From Sporobacter sp942492735 (GTDB lineage: Bacteria; Bacillota; Clostridia; Oscillospirales; Oscillospiraceae), in NCBI GenBank assembly GCA_942492735.1, contig OW818648.1:496001-560000 (forward strand): a stretch of DNA of 64,000 nt. Direction: 5' to 3'. The notes beneath the pieces were generated by a model, which searched no databases, was not told the DNA's origin, and saw nothing but the letters and a program-made list of their open reading frames with translations. Position numbers and translations under genes: made by a program. Shown one piece after another: positions 55,308-63,079 of the stretch; position 1 is the first letter of the stretch; each line of letters opens with the position of its first letter.

Positions 55308-55336
55308 ATTTTAACATCGATTGTTTCTGTTTTCAA
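55308..55336 (-). promoter_or_regulatory. Sigma-A promoter of the NRPS operon
   Basis: On the minus strand, TTGAAA (55336-55331), a 17-nt spacer and TAAAAT (55313-55308) give a near-consensus promoter. It predicts a 5' leader of about 65 nt before the PPTase start. Confidence 0.7.
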
Positions 55337-55363
55337 GCACAAAAACCGACTTTTTAACAAAAA

Positions 55364-55381
55364 TATACAATATATTGTATA
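55364..55381. promoter_or_regulatory. 18-bp perfect palindrome upstream of the NRPS promoter
   Basis: TATACAATATATTGTATA is fully self-complementary. It lies 27 bp upstream of the -35 box, centred roughly 70 bp before the expected transcript start, a typical activator position. The binding protein is not known. Confidence 0.55.
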
Positions 55382-55451
55382 CTGTGCTAATATAATACAG
55401 CATAAATAGTGTCCAAACCGCAATTCAGCCGAATATGAGCGAAATCTGCAT

Positions 55452-55484
55452 AAAAAGGACGAAGCAGAAGCTTCGTCCTTTTTT
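55452..55484. terminator. Bidirectional terminator between the glutaredoxin gene and the NRPS promoter region
   Basis: A 9-bp stem GGACGAAGC/GCTTCGTCC is flanked by A5 and T6, so it can terminate in either direction. It insulates the NRPS operon from the glutaredoxin gene. Confidence 0.85.
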
Positions 55485-55501
55485 GCTATACCTTGATATA
55501 A

Positions 55502-55762
55502 CTATCCGACAGCCTTACTAAACACCTTTCGGATACACTCCATATCAGCTGCGCCTTCATGGACCTTTACACCATCTACATAAAAAGTAGGTACACGGTA
55601 ATAGTCAAAAGTATCGGCATACTTTCTATCCTTGTCCTCATCGATCATGACGATTTCAACGTTTTGGTACTCCGGGTTTTCCTTTCGCAGCTGATCTATC
55701 ATCTGGGATGCTTTTTTACAATATGGACACCAGTCCGTCATAAACATAAGTACATCTTTCAT
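55502..55762 (-). CDS. Glutaredoxin/thioredoxin-fold protein
   Basis: An 86-residue thioredoxin-fold protein with CxxC active site 'MFMTDWCPYCKKASQMI' at residues 12-15 and the cis-Pro segment 'RVPTFYVDG'. It is a small thiol-disulfide oxidoreductase. A GGAGG site supports the start. It is monocistronic. Confidence 0.9.
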   Translation of the reverse strand: MKDVLMFMTDWCPYCKKASQMIDQLRKENPEYQNVEIVMIDEDKDRKYADTFDYYRVPTFYVDGVKVHEGAADMECIRKVFSKAVG

Positions 55763-55910
55763 TATAATGCCTCCGTCAGCAAGATTTTCTCAGTATATAT
55801 TTGATATAATAACATTATACCATGATTCTTGTCAAAATATGTGACGTCGTCACGCACTGCCGCAATTTTGTCAATACCAGACTTTCTTGTCTTGTAAGAC
55901 TTTTGTCTTG

Positions 55911-55939
55911 TTGACCAGACGCGCGTCGTATTATACAAT
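55911..55939 (+). promoter_or_regulatory. Promoter of the zinc-ribbon/YwaF-like operon
   Basis: TTGACC (55911-55916), a 17-nt spacer and TACAAT (55934-55939) form a strong vegetative promoter, 43 bp before the start codon. Confidence 0.7.
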
Positions 55940-55981
55940 GTCTGTGTACAATGCGTTATTTTAGACATAAGGGGGATTAAG

Positions 55982-56878
55982 ATGTTTTGCAGCAACTGTG
56001 GTCAGAATATGAATGGCAGCACCGTCTTTTGCCCAAACTGTGGGCATAAACAAACAGAAACCTCAAACCACGCTGTATCCCAAGCGCCAAAATATGAGGC
56101 TCCGCAGGCTGCGATGTATTCTTCTGCTTATCCAGCAGCTACAGCAAAACCGAAGAAAAAGCATGGTTGCCTGACCGCTTTCATCATCGTCCTCGCTGTT
56201 GTCATCATTTGCGGCGGGGCGGCCTATTTCCTACTCCCCGGCCTTTCGAAGCCGGTTGACCTCGGCATCAAATCAACGAGGGAAGCTTACGAAAGCGCCA
56301 TAGAGAAGCTGGGTATCACAAAGGATGAGTCACCCCAAGAAGGCACGGCGGACGATTACGAGATTACATACGGCGCGCTGCAGGCTGTTGATACAGAACT
56401 GACAAGTGAAGAACTCACTTCATTTTTCAACGAAAACCGTCCTTCCTATTATGCGGTCAAAAATGTCCAGGTACGTGTCAATGACGACGGGTCCATTGAA
56501 GCCTCCGCCAGTCTTGATACCGGTTATGTATTTAATGATATGCTTTATGGACAGTATAGCAAAGAGGACGCAACGTCGGCGCTGCCAATGCTTGGCCTCA
56601 TTCCGGACAATGTCAATGTATACTTTAAGATAGCCGGCAGCGTTCAAGATAATAGTGTTCACGGTTTAAGTGTGGAAGCGGTTAAGATAATGGGTATCCC
56701 GATACCCACATCACTGATAAATTCCAACATGTCTTTTATTACAGACACGTTAGACACGTATATCGCGAATGAAAGCAGCAGAGGCGGCGCGTACGTGGAA
56801 AGCGTCATTGCGGACAACGGAAGCATTGACTTTAAAGGCAGTCTTCCATCATCCATTGAAAGAACGCCGAAGTCATGA
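55982..56878 (+). CDS. Zinc-ribbon membrane protein
   Basis: This 298-residue protein has an N-terminal zinc ribbon 'MFCSNCGQNMNGSTVFCPNCGHKQ'. A disordered Ala/Pro/Tyr linker and one membrane helix (about residues 61-82, 'CLTAFIIVLAVVIICGGAAYFLL') follow, then a soluble domain of about 200 residues with no recognised motif. This is a common layout in Firmicutes for proteins of unknown function. The stop overlaps the next start by 4 bp (ATGA). Confidence 0.8.
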   Translation: MFCSNCGQNMNGSTVFCPNCGHKQTETSNHAVSQAPKYEAPQAAMYSSAYPAATAKPKKKHGCLTAFIIVLAVVIICGGAAYFLLPGLSKPVDLGIKSTREAYESAIEKLGITKDESPQEGTADDYEITYGALQAVDTELTSEELTSFFNENRPSYYAVKNVQVRVNDDGSIEASASLDTGYVFNDMLYGQYSKEDATSALPMLGLIPDNVNVYFKIAGSVQDNSVHGLSVEAVKIMGIPIPTSLINSNMSFITDTLDTYIANESSRGGAYVESVIADNGSIDFKGSLPSSIERTPKS

Positions 56879-57606
56879 TTGCGGATTTCAAAGGCTTCGG
56901 TCCGGTGCATGTGTTAAGTCTCCTTGTAGCCGTTATCGTCGGTGTCGTCTTTATCATACGAGCCTCACATGCCGGAACAGACGACAAGCGCAAAAAGATT
57001 CGTCTGCTTCTGGCTGCGACATTGGTCATGATCAGAGGAGCACGGTATATCATGGATATCTATTTCGGGGTTTTCGAATGGACCGATCTCCTGTCTCTTC
57101 ATGTCTGCCATATTGACTTGATTCTGCTTGTTATCTGCCTGATCAAGCCCAACAAGGCGTTGTTTAATGTCTGTTTTCTCATTGGGATACCGACCGCCTT
57201 ATCGGTTGCGCTGTTCCCAGGAAGGAATCATCCGGTCCCCGGTGTCCCAAGAGCGGTTTTGTTTATCATGAGCCATACGATGCTTGTGATGGGTGCGCTG
57301 TACCTCTCGATTGCCGAACGCATGAAACCGTCTTTTCGGCTGTATGGTCTTATCGGCATCATTGGGAGTATCGGCCTGATTCCGGTTTATTTTATCAACA
57401 AATGGCTTGGGACGAATTTTCTTTACATCATGGCCGCCCCAAAAGGAACCGTCCTTGTCTCGTTTGAAAAGCTCTTTGGATGGCCGGGCTACATCGTCGC
57501 GCTTGATATACTGGCGCTTTTGCTGATGCTCGCAATGCTTGGATTTAGTCAGCTGATATACAGGATTACCGAAAGAAAAAAGCCGCCGAACAAAATGTCT
57601 CCATAA
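56875..57606 (+). CDS. YwaF/TIGR02206-like integral membrane protein
   Basis: This 243-residue, seven-helix-like membrane protein starts 'FGPVHVLSLLVAVIVGVVFI', with a His-Leu-Ser segment in helix 1, and contains 'LPLHVCHID'-like 'LSLHVCHIDLILLVICL'. These fit the TIGR02206 family, whose function is unknown. It is translationally coupled to the zinc-ribbon protein gene. Confidence 0.75.
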   Translation: MIADFKGFGPVHVLSLLVAVIVGVVFIIRASHAGTDDKRKKIRLLLAATLVMIRGARYIMDIYFGVFEWTDLLSLHVCHIDLILLVICLIKPNKALFNVCFLIGIPTALSVALFPGRNHPVPGVPRAVLFIMSHTMLVMGALYLSIAERMKPSFRLYGLIGIIGSIGLIPVYFINKWLGTNFLYIMAAPKGTVLVSFEKLFGWPGYIVALDILALLLMLAMLGFSQLIYRITERKKPPNKMSP

Positions 57607-57614
57607 AAGCCGAA

Positions 57615-57646
57615 AATCCTCCGCTGATTAGATTGAGCGGAGGATT
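57615..57646 (+). terminator. Terminator after the YwaF-like gene
   Basis: An 11-bp perfect stem AATCCTCCGCT/AGCGGAGGATT has a 10-nt loop and a short T-rich tail. Confidence 0.75.
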
Positions 57647-57727
57647 CTATTATTGATAAAATAAAAGAGCGCATCATGGGCAAAATATTATCAAACCAAA
57701 TAAACAACAATTGTTCAGGAGTTAGGT

Positions 57728-57862
57728 ATGAAAAGAGAAATGGCAACCCAAAAAAACAGACAAATTTTCGGCATCTTATTAATTATTCTCGGTGTCATCG
57801 GTATTGTCCTTCCTGTCATGCCGGGTTGGATTTTTATCTTGGCCGGACTTGCCATGATGTAG
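57728..57862 (+). CDS. 44-residue PGPGW-like membrane peptide
   Basis: An ORF of 44 codons follows an AGGAG site 6 nt before ATG. A basic N-terminus leads into 'GILLIILGVIGIVLPVMPGW' and 'IFILAGLAMM'. This resembles the PGPGW/DUF454-type module (LPxxPGxxxxxxGL), but only its first half, so it may be a mini-version or a truncated gene ending early at a TAG. Confidence 0.55.
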   Translation: MKREMATQKNRQIFGILLIILGVIGIVLPVMPGWIFILAGLAMM

Positions 57863-57959
57863 CCCGGCGCTAATCCTCCATTGACAGCCCCTATCACTGC
57901 GGATTATAATGAATAATGACAATTTTTCCTAATTTATTCTGCATTATAGGAGTATCATT

Positions 57960-58331
57960 ATGTATCGCATTCTGATTGCGGACGACTCGAACTATATGAG
58001 AGAAACTCTACGTGAAATGTTGCGCGAGGCCGGCCATGAAGTCATAGGGGAAGCAATCAACGGCTCAAACGCCGTTGCCATTTATAAAGCTTTGTTGCCG
58101 GATCTTGTGATGATGGATATGACAATGCCCGGAGGAGACGGCATTGACGCCTTGAGTGAAATAATTGAAATTAATCAAAATGCCATCGTCATTATGCTCG
58201 CGGTCGTCGGCAAGCCGGAAAAGGTTCTTGAAGCGCTCAATATTGGCGCCAAGAGTTATGTGACAAAACCGTTTGACGCCGCAAGCGTGTTGAACGCCAT
58301 TAAAAAGGCCACCGCCGATGACCGTACATAG
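57960..58331 (+). CDS. Stand-alone CheY-like receiver protein
   Basis: A 123-residue receiver: 'ILIADDSNYMRETLREML' (acidic pocket), phospho-acceptor in 'PDLVMMDMTMPGGDGIDAL' and 'SYVTKPFDA' (Lys). The conserved switch Thr/Ser is replaced by Ala ('VIMLAVVGKP'), which could alter signalling. No kinase or output gene is adjacent. Confidence 0.9.
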   Translation: MYRILIADDSNYMRETLREMLREAGHEVIGEAINGSNAVAIYKALLPDLVMMDMTMPGGDGIDALSEIIEINQNAIVIMLAVVGKPEKVLEALNIGAKSYVTKPFDAASVLNAIKKATADDRT

Positions 58332-58441
58332 ATTTTAAGAATCCTGAGCTTTACGTTATATTTTCTTTAAATTCCTTGACACTCTCATGCATTTCGTTAT
58401 GATTGAGATATATCTTTTACCAATTTTTATGGAGGTATTTT

Positions 58442-58864
58442 ATGGGAAAGCTAACTAAAGACTATTTTTCCGACAGCGAGGTTTTAATCTTAGGTTATCC
58501 GCTGAAGGACGACCCTTCAATGAAAATGATTCTCCCGGCTTTTGCAAGAAATAACATCAAGGTATATGCCATGAATGCAAACGCAACCGGCGACCTGGAT
58601 ATCAAGATTTATAAAAGCTTTGCCGAGCTTCCAAAAAAACCGAAGTGCGCCTACATATACCTCGAGAAAAACGAGATCACGCCGTGGATTAGCCAAATGG
58701 TCTCTAACGGTGTGACAAGAGTCCTCTTCCACAGCAAGCAGGATGTGGAGCCAGCCGATATCGACGCATGCAAAAAAGCAGGACTTGAGACAGCCATCGC
58801 TTGCCCGATGATGCTCTTAGGTAAAGGCCTTCACAAGTTCCACAAATTAATAGCCGGTGTTTAA
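58442..58864 (+). CDS. CoA-binding (YccU-like) domain protein
   Basis: From ATG 58442 (GGAGG site) it has 140 residues. The Rossmann-like 'EVLILGYPLKDDPSMKMILPAFARNNIKVYAMN' and 'CAYIYLEKNEITPWISQMVSNGVTRVLFHS' segments match the CoA_binding_2 family, ending with 'ACPMMLLG'. The ligand and role are unknown. It ends 2 bp before the RnfD-RnfC fusion, so the two are cotranscribed. Confidence 0.8.
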   Translation: MGKLTKDYFSDSEVLILGYPLKDDPSMKMILPAFARNNIKVYAMNANATGDLDIKIYKSFAELPKKPKCAYIYLEKNEITPWISQMVSNGVTRVLFHSKQDVEPADIDACKKAGLETAIACPMMLLGKGLHKFHKLIAGV

Positions 58865-58866
58865 GC

Positions 58867-60660
58867 GTGAATACGTTTCCCATAATTAAAACAAAGTTAT
58901 CCAATGAGCGCCTGATGTCGGCGCTCTTGTTGGTTTTATTTCTCTATAACCTGCCGCGGTTCATCGCTGACACCGGCAGCATCCTCACATTATTGCTCCT
59001 GCTTTTCATAGGACTCATCATCGATACGATCGCGCACTTTATTATCTACAAGCGTCCGGTTTGCGCTGTTTCGGCGGCAGTAACGGTGCTGATTATTTAT
59101 ACCTTATCACCCGGCGCGCCGTTCTTGTCTGAATGCGCGGCTCTGATGGCGGCTATCGTTGTCGGGAAGGTCATATGGGGTGGGACAGGCAAAAATCCGC
59201 TGAATCCCGCCATGGTCGGCCTTGCGCTTCTGGCATTCCTCACGCCTATGCATCCCGCCTTTGACGCGTCATTTTATCTGCTACCGGGTGTATTACTGTC
59301 TCTGCCGTTTTTATTTATACGTCCTTATGCGGGAATCGGCATGATTTTCGGTATGACCTCGTCGCTTCTATTGTCTCACAATCTAACGGCAGAATCACTT
59401 ATCAGTACCGGAGTGTTTTTCTGGGGATGCCTTGTAATCACCGACCCCGTCACGACGACATCAAAACCGGCTGCCGGATTGATAATCGGTCTTCTCGCCG
59501 GGTTCATTCCCACGGTATCTGGCTTTTCGGCAGCGTTCCTGCCGCTCGTCATTCTTGTTTCTAATCTGCTGTCCTATCTGGCTGATTTCCTGAAGCTCGG
59601 CGGCAATGAAAAGCTTAATAAAAAATTCGGCAGGAATCAGCGCATTAAGCTGACGTCCGATAACACGGTGTTTATCGATCTGACAAATGCGGTAAGCGCG
59701 GGACACATCGATGTTGTCCCAGCATGCGAAGAGGTTTTAAGGCGCATCGAACAAGGCCGCGTTTTCGGCATGGGCGGCGCCGCTTTTCCAACCTCAGTGA
59801 AAATCCGCGCCGCTCTGGCGTCGGCTGCTGCCGATAAGCATCTCATCATAAACGCCGCGGAATGTGACCCGGGACTCATCCACGACAAATGGCTTCTTGA
59901 GCATCACAGCATCGACATTATGAAGGGCATCGACATCCTTCAAAAATGCATCACGTTCAAGACGGTCACCGTGGCGGCGAAAGATTTCCTCGGTGTCAGT
60001 TTTCCGGCGCCTGTCCGGTCATACAATGTCACCGATCATTATCCCGCCGGCGCTGAAAAAATTCTGGTTCAGAATATCCTCAAAATAACGCCGGAGAATA
60101 GCAGTCCCGCCGCAAGCGGCATTCTGGTTTTGAATATCCAAACTGTTTATGCAATTTATGAAGCTGTTTTCTTCGGCCGCAAGGCAGATACACGGTATAT
60201 AACGGCCGCCGACCTAGATAAGGGTACAGCCAAAGTCGTCCGCGTAAAACTGGGCGCCGGCGTCCGCGAAACATCACAGGAGGTTCTGCCGAACGCGCAT
60301 ATCATTTATACCGGCGGCGGTATGATGAACGCGCGCTTTTCTGATGACGGCGCTATGATCGACGAGATGACGAATTTCCTGGCGACTGGGCAAATCAGGC
60401 CATTCAGGGAGGCCGTCTGCTCCCAATGCAATTTCTGCAGCGCGTATTGCCCTGTCTCTTTATCTGTTCGCGAAATCGCTCATTATGTCGATGCGGATGC
60501 GCTGGAAAAAGCATCGCTGCTTCATCCCGAACACTGCATCGAATGCGCCTTGTGCAGTACCGTCTGCCTTGCAGGCAGGGATCAGGCCAAAAGAGTCAAA
60601 ACCGCACGAATGTTTGCGGCAGCAAAAAAATCTGTTGCAAACGAAAACACGGTATGCTAG
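58867..60660 (+). CDS. RnfD-RnfC fusion protein
   Basis: This 597-residue protein joins two Rnf subunits. Residues 1 to about 245 are RnfD/NqrB-like membrane helices ('GGTGKNPLNPAMVGLALL', 'WGCLVITDPVTTTSKP'). Residues about 255-597 are RnfC-like. They have the flavin/NAD site 'GRVFGMGGAAFPTSVKI' and 'INAAECDPG', then an SLBB-like stretch. Two ferredoxin motifs end it ('CSQCNFCSAYCPV' and 'CIECALCSTVCLAG'). The RnfC N-terminal sandwich domain seems shortened, and I see no SGAT covalent-FMN motif in the RnfD part. No rnfA, B, E or G lies nearby. It starts with GTG, 2 bp after the CoA-binding gene. It presumably moves electrons between a soluble carrier and a membrane flavin. Confidence 0.88.
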   Translation: MNTFPIIKTKLSNERLMSALLLVLFLYNLPRFIADTGSILTLLLLLFIGLIIDTIAHFIIYKRPVCAVSAAVTVLIIYTLSPGAPFLSECAALMAAIVVGKVIWGGTGKNPLNPAMVGLALLAFLTPMHPAFDASFYLLPGVLLSLPFLFIRPYAGIGMIFGMTSSLLLSHNLTAESLISTGVFFWGCLVITDPVTTTSKPAAGLIIGLLAGFIPTVSGFSAAFLPLVILVSNLLSYLADFLKLGGNEKLNKKFGRNQRIKLTSDNTVFIDLTNAVSAGHIDVVPACEEVLRRIEQGRVFGMGGAAFPTSVKIRAALASAAADKHLIINAAECDPGLIHDKWLLEHHSIDIMKGIDILQKCITFKTVTVAAKDFLGVSFPAPVRSYNVTDHYPAGAEKILVQNILKITPENSSPAASGILVLNIQTVYAIYEAVFFGRKADTRYITAADLDKGTAKVVRVKLGAGVRETSQEVLPNAHIIYTGGGMMNARFSDDGAMIDEMTNFLATGQIRPFREAVCSQCNFCSAYCPVSLSVREIAHYVDADALEKASLLHPEHCIECALCSTVCLAGRDQAKRVKTARMFAAAKKSVANENTVC

Positions 60661-60680
60661 AGTATCACCAACTGAATATA

Positions 60681-60886
60681 TCAATCAGGTGCCCCCATAA
60701 ACCGTAAACAAGTTTGCCGAGGGGGAGAATAGGGAATCGGATATGAACACGACAGGGTTCATTATGACCGAGCGGTCCCGCCACTGTATCCGGGGAGTAT
60801 TTCTCATAAGCCACTGGTCTGTATAAACGATGACCGGGAAGGAGAGAAACGCATTGATCCGTTAGCCAGGAGACCTGCCTGATTGG
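60681..60886 (+). promoter_or_regulatory. Cobalamin (AdoCbl) riboswitch
   Basis: Conserved cobalamin aptamer blocks appear in order. AGGTGCC is at 60687 and GAGAATAGGGAA follows. CCCGCCACTGT is next, then AAGCCACTGG (B12-box region), CCGGGAAGG and GCCAGGAGACCTGCC near 60865-60879. The ends AATCAGG/CCTGATT close the P1 stem. The aptamer reads on the plus strand and is followed by a terminator, an OFF-type expression platform. Confidence 0.93.
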
Positions 60887-60933
60887 ACTTATCACTTATT
60901 CCGGTATGGGAATAAGGTTTATAGGACAATGGT

Positions 60934-60968
60934 AAAATCCTTGAAGCTTCGTGCTTCAAGGATTTTTT
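60934..60968 (+). terminator. Terminator of the cobalamin riboswitch platform
   Basis: A 12-bp perfect stem (60936-60947 with 60953-60964) and T6 lie about 50 nt after the aptamer and about 55 nt before the RlmN-like start. A second small hairpin (CTTATTCC/GGGAATAAG) lies between and could take part in switching. Confidence 0.85.
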
Positions 60969-61021
60969 GTTTTCTTATTCTATAAAACCAGAGCTATAAA
61001 TTCGAAGGAATGGTCATAACA

Positions 61022-61900
61022 ATGAACATCTTGAAAGAACACAAAAGCGAGGACAGCGCGTTCAAATACCTCATCGGGCTTGACGATATGAATTCGGTTG
61101 AAGCCTTATATATGTATGATAAAGACCGGCGTTTGACGTATCACAGCACGGTCTGCGTCTCGTCACAGGTCGGATGCAGTATGGGCTGCCGTTTCTGCGC
61201 CACAGGGGAGCAGGGCTTTATCCGGAACCTGACGGCTGATGAAATTCTCGGTCAGGTCGCGCTCTGTGACCAAAATCGCCAGCTCACCGGTTTCCAGCCG
61301 CTCGACGCGGTTGTTTTCGCGGGGATGGGCGAGCCGCTCTTGAATTATAACAATGTCATAACGGCTATCGAAAAAATCCGGGATGATCTAGGTCTGTGTC
61401 ACTTTGAGCTTGCCACCGTCGGCGTCGTACCACGTATCGACGATCTCGCCAGATATCTCAAATACAGCAGCATCCGCCTGCGTCTGAATCTTTCGCTTCA
61501 CGCCCCAACAGACGAAAAACGTCATACGCTCATCCCTTACACAAAAAAATACGGCGTTAAGGACATTATCGCGGCAGCAGATGCTTTTGCCGAAGCAACT
61601 CAGACAACAGTCCGCATCCGCTATATGCTCATCAAGGGCTTAAACGATTCGGACGAGGATATCCATCATCTCATTGACCTATTAACGGGCAGACCAATGA
61701 AGCTTATTATTTCGCAGTATAACGACAATAATATAAAAAGCCTGAAGCCTTCGAATCCGCTTGATGTTTTAGATTTCTATAATAGAATAAGAGATAACAT
61801 CGAATGCGATATATTCCACAACTTCGGCGGCACCATTCTTGGCGGCTGCGGTCAGCTTCGGCAGAACGCTGAATGCAGCGCGCATAAGCAGATATCATAA
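61022..61900 (+). CDS. Short RlmN/Cfr-like radical SAM methyltransferase
   Basis: This 292-residue protein has the RlmN core: 'TVCVSSQVGCSMGCRFCATGEQGFIRNL', which combines the radical SAM C-x3-C-x2-C with the upstream family Cys. 'AVVFAGMGEPLLNYNNV', 'LRLNLSLHAPTDEKR' and the C-terminal 'GGCGQLRQN' (methyl-carrying Cys) follow. True RlmN is about 340-380 residues; here the N-terminal accessory domain of about 70-80 residues is missing. It may modify RNA or have another target. ATG 61010 touches the GAAGGA ribosome site, so 61022 is the likelier start. It lies directly behind a cobalamin riboswitch, an unusual control for this family. Confidence 0.85.
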   Translation: MNILKEHKSEDSAFKYLIGLDDMNSVEALYMYDKDRRLTYHSTVCVSSQVGCSMGCRFCATGEQGFIRNLTADEILGQVALCDQNRQLTGFQPLDAVVFAGMGEPLLNYNNVITAIEKIRDDLGLCHFELATVGVVPRIDDLARYLKYSSIRLRLNLSLHAPTDEKRHTLIPYTKKYGVKDIIAAADAFAEATQTTVRIRYMLIKGLNDSDEDIHHLIDLLTGRPMKLIISQYNDNNIKSLKPSNPLDVLDFYNRIRDNIECDIFHNFGGTILGGCGQLRQNAECSAHKQIS

Positions 61901-61918
61901 CGTTTCAGGAGGTGTTCT

Positions 61919-62866
61919 ATGAATAAAGTGATCTGTGTCTTCAGTTCTTCCAGTAATACAATCGATCAGGCATATTTTGAAGCGGCCGCTGCGCTTGGAA
62001 AGGAGATCGCCTTGCAGGGAGATCTCCTCCTCTTCGGCGGCGGCACGACGGGACTGATGGGCGAATGCGCCCGTGCCATCCACCGAAACAACGGCAAGGT
62101 CATCGGCGTTATCCCTGAAGCGCTCAACGAAAAGGGCATTGTTTACGAAAACTGCGACGAGCTCGTCGTCATGAACAATATGCGCGAGAGAAAAGCGCAA
62201 ATGGATGCGCGCTCAGATGCTTTCATCGCGCTGCCCGGCGGTTTCGGAACGATCGAAGAAATCATGGAAATCATCACGCTCAAACAGCTTCGGTATCACA
62301 ATAAGCCGATCGTTATATTGAATATCAAGGGATATTTTGATCACTTAATCGAACAGATTAAAACAACCATCAGCCAGCAATTTGCCAAAGCCGGCTGCTT
62401 TGATCTCTTCTATATAACGGACAATGTGACGCGTGCGCTTGACTATATCAAAGACTATACCCCGGCTGATTACACGGAGCGCTGGCTAACCGATGTCGAA
62501 CAAATCGAAAACAACGCTGAGAGCCCATCTGCAGCAAAGGATTTTACGTATTGCAAAATCGAAATATTCATACCTAAAACACACCTCGCTCTCGTAAAGG
62601 ATGCCTTGCGGAGCGTGGACGCAGGCCATATCGGCCATTACGACAGCTGTCTGTCTTTTCATGACGCAACAGGCTGCTGGCGCGCTCTGCCGGGCAGCAA
62701 ACCCTACGACGGCGAATTCAACGTGGACTGTTCCGCCGAGGAGTACAAAATCGAGGCGATCTGCCTAAAAGAAAACGTCGAAAAAACCATCGCCGCCGTC
62801 AAAGAGGTTCACCCGTATGAGGTCCCGGTAATTAACGCCATCCCGCTTTATAAAACAGGCTTCTGA
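61919..62866 (+). CDS. LOG-family phosphoribohydrolase-like protein fused to a YqfO/NIF3-insert-like domain
   Basis: Residues 1 to about 185 are a LOG (TIGR00730) domain: 'VCVFSSSSNTID', 'LLFGGGTTGLMGECA', 'MRERKAQMDARSDAFIALPGGFGTIEEI' with the PGGxGTxxE catalytic motif. LOG enzymes cleave nucleoside 5'-monophosphates to base and ribose-5-phosphate. Residues about 205-315 ('KIEIFIPKTHLALVKDAL', 'GHIGHYDSCLSF', 'VHPYEVPVINAIPL') resemble the CutA/PII-like YqfO insert of NIF3 proteins. It starts 18 bp after the RlmN-like gene with a strong AGGAGGT site, so it shares the riboswitch-controlled transcript. Confidence 0.85.
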   Translation: MNKVICVFSSSSNTIDQAYFEAAAALGKEIALQGDLLLFGGGTTGLMGECARAIHRNNGKVIGVIPEALNEKGIVYENCDELVVMNNMRERKAQMDARSDAFIALPGGFGTIEEIMEIITLKQLRYHNKPIVILNIKGYFDHLIEQIKTTISQQFAKAGCFDLFYITDNVTRALDYIKDYTPADYTERWLTDVEQIENNAESPSAAKDFTYCKIEIFIPKTHLALVKDALRSVDAGHIGHYDSCLSFHDATGCWRALPGSKPYDGEFNVDCSAEEYKIEAICLKENVEKTIAAVKEVHPYEVPVINAIPLYKTGF

Positions 62867-62886
62867 ATTTTCCCGGCGTATTCAAT

Positions 62887-62920
62887 ATCCGAACCTTACC
62901 TTATCGGGTATTGTTCGGAT
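62887..62920 (+). terminator. Possible terminator after the LOG fusion gene
   Basis: The stem ATCCGAAC/GTTCGGAT has a long 18-nt loop and a broken T-rich tail, so it is weak. Confidence 0.4.
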
Positions 62921-63079
62921 TTGCTGTGTTATCGCGTTTCTTCGCAAACAAAGGCTCCACAGGCGACACAAGCTTCCTGAGTTTTCTATGTACCGCATCA
63001 CAAAAACGTGATAAAATACCCGTTGGCCTCACCGTTGCCGGTATATAAACGAGAGGTTACATATTAATTGGAGGCTTCC

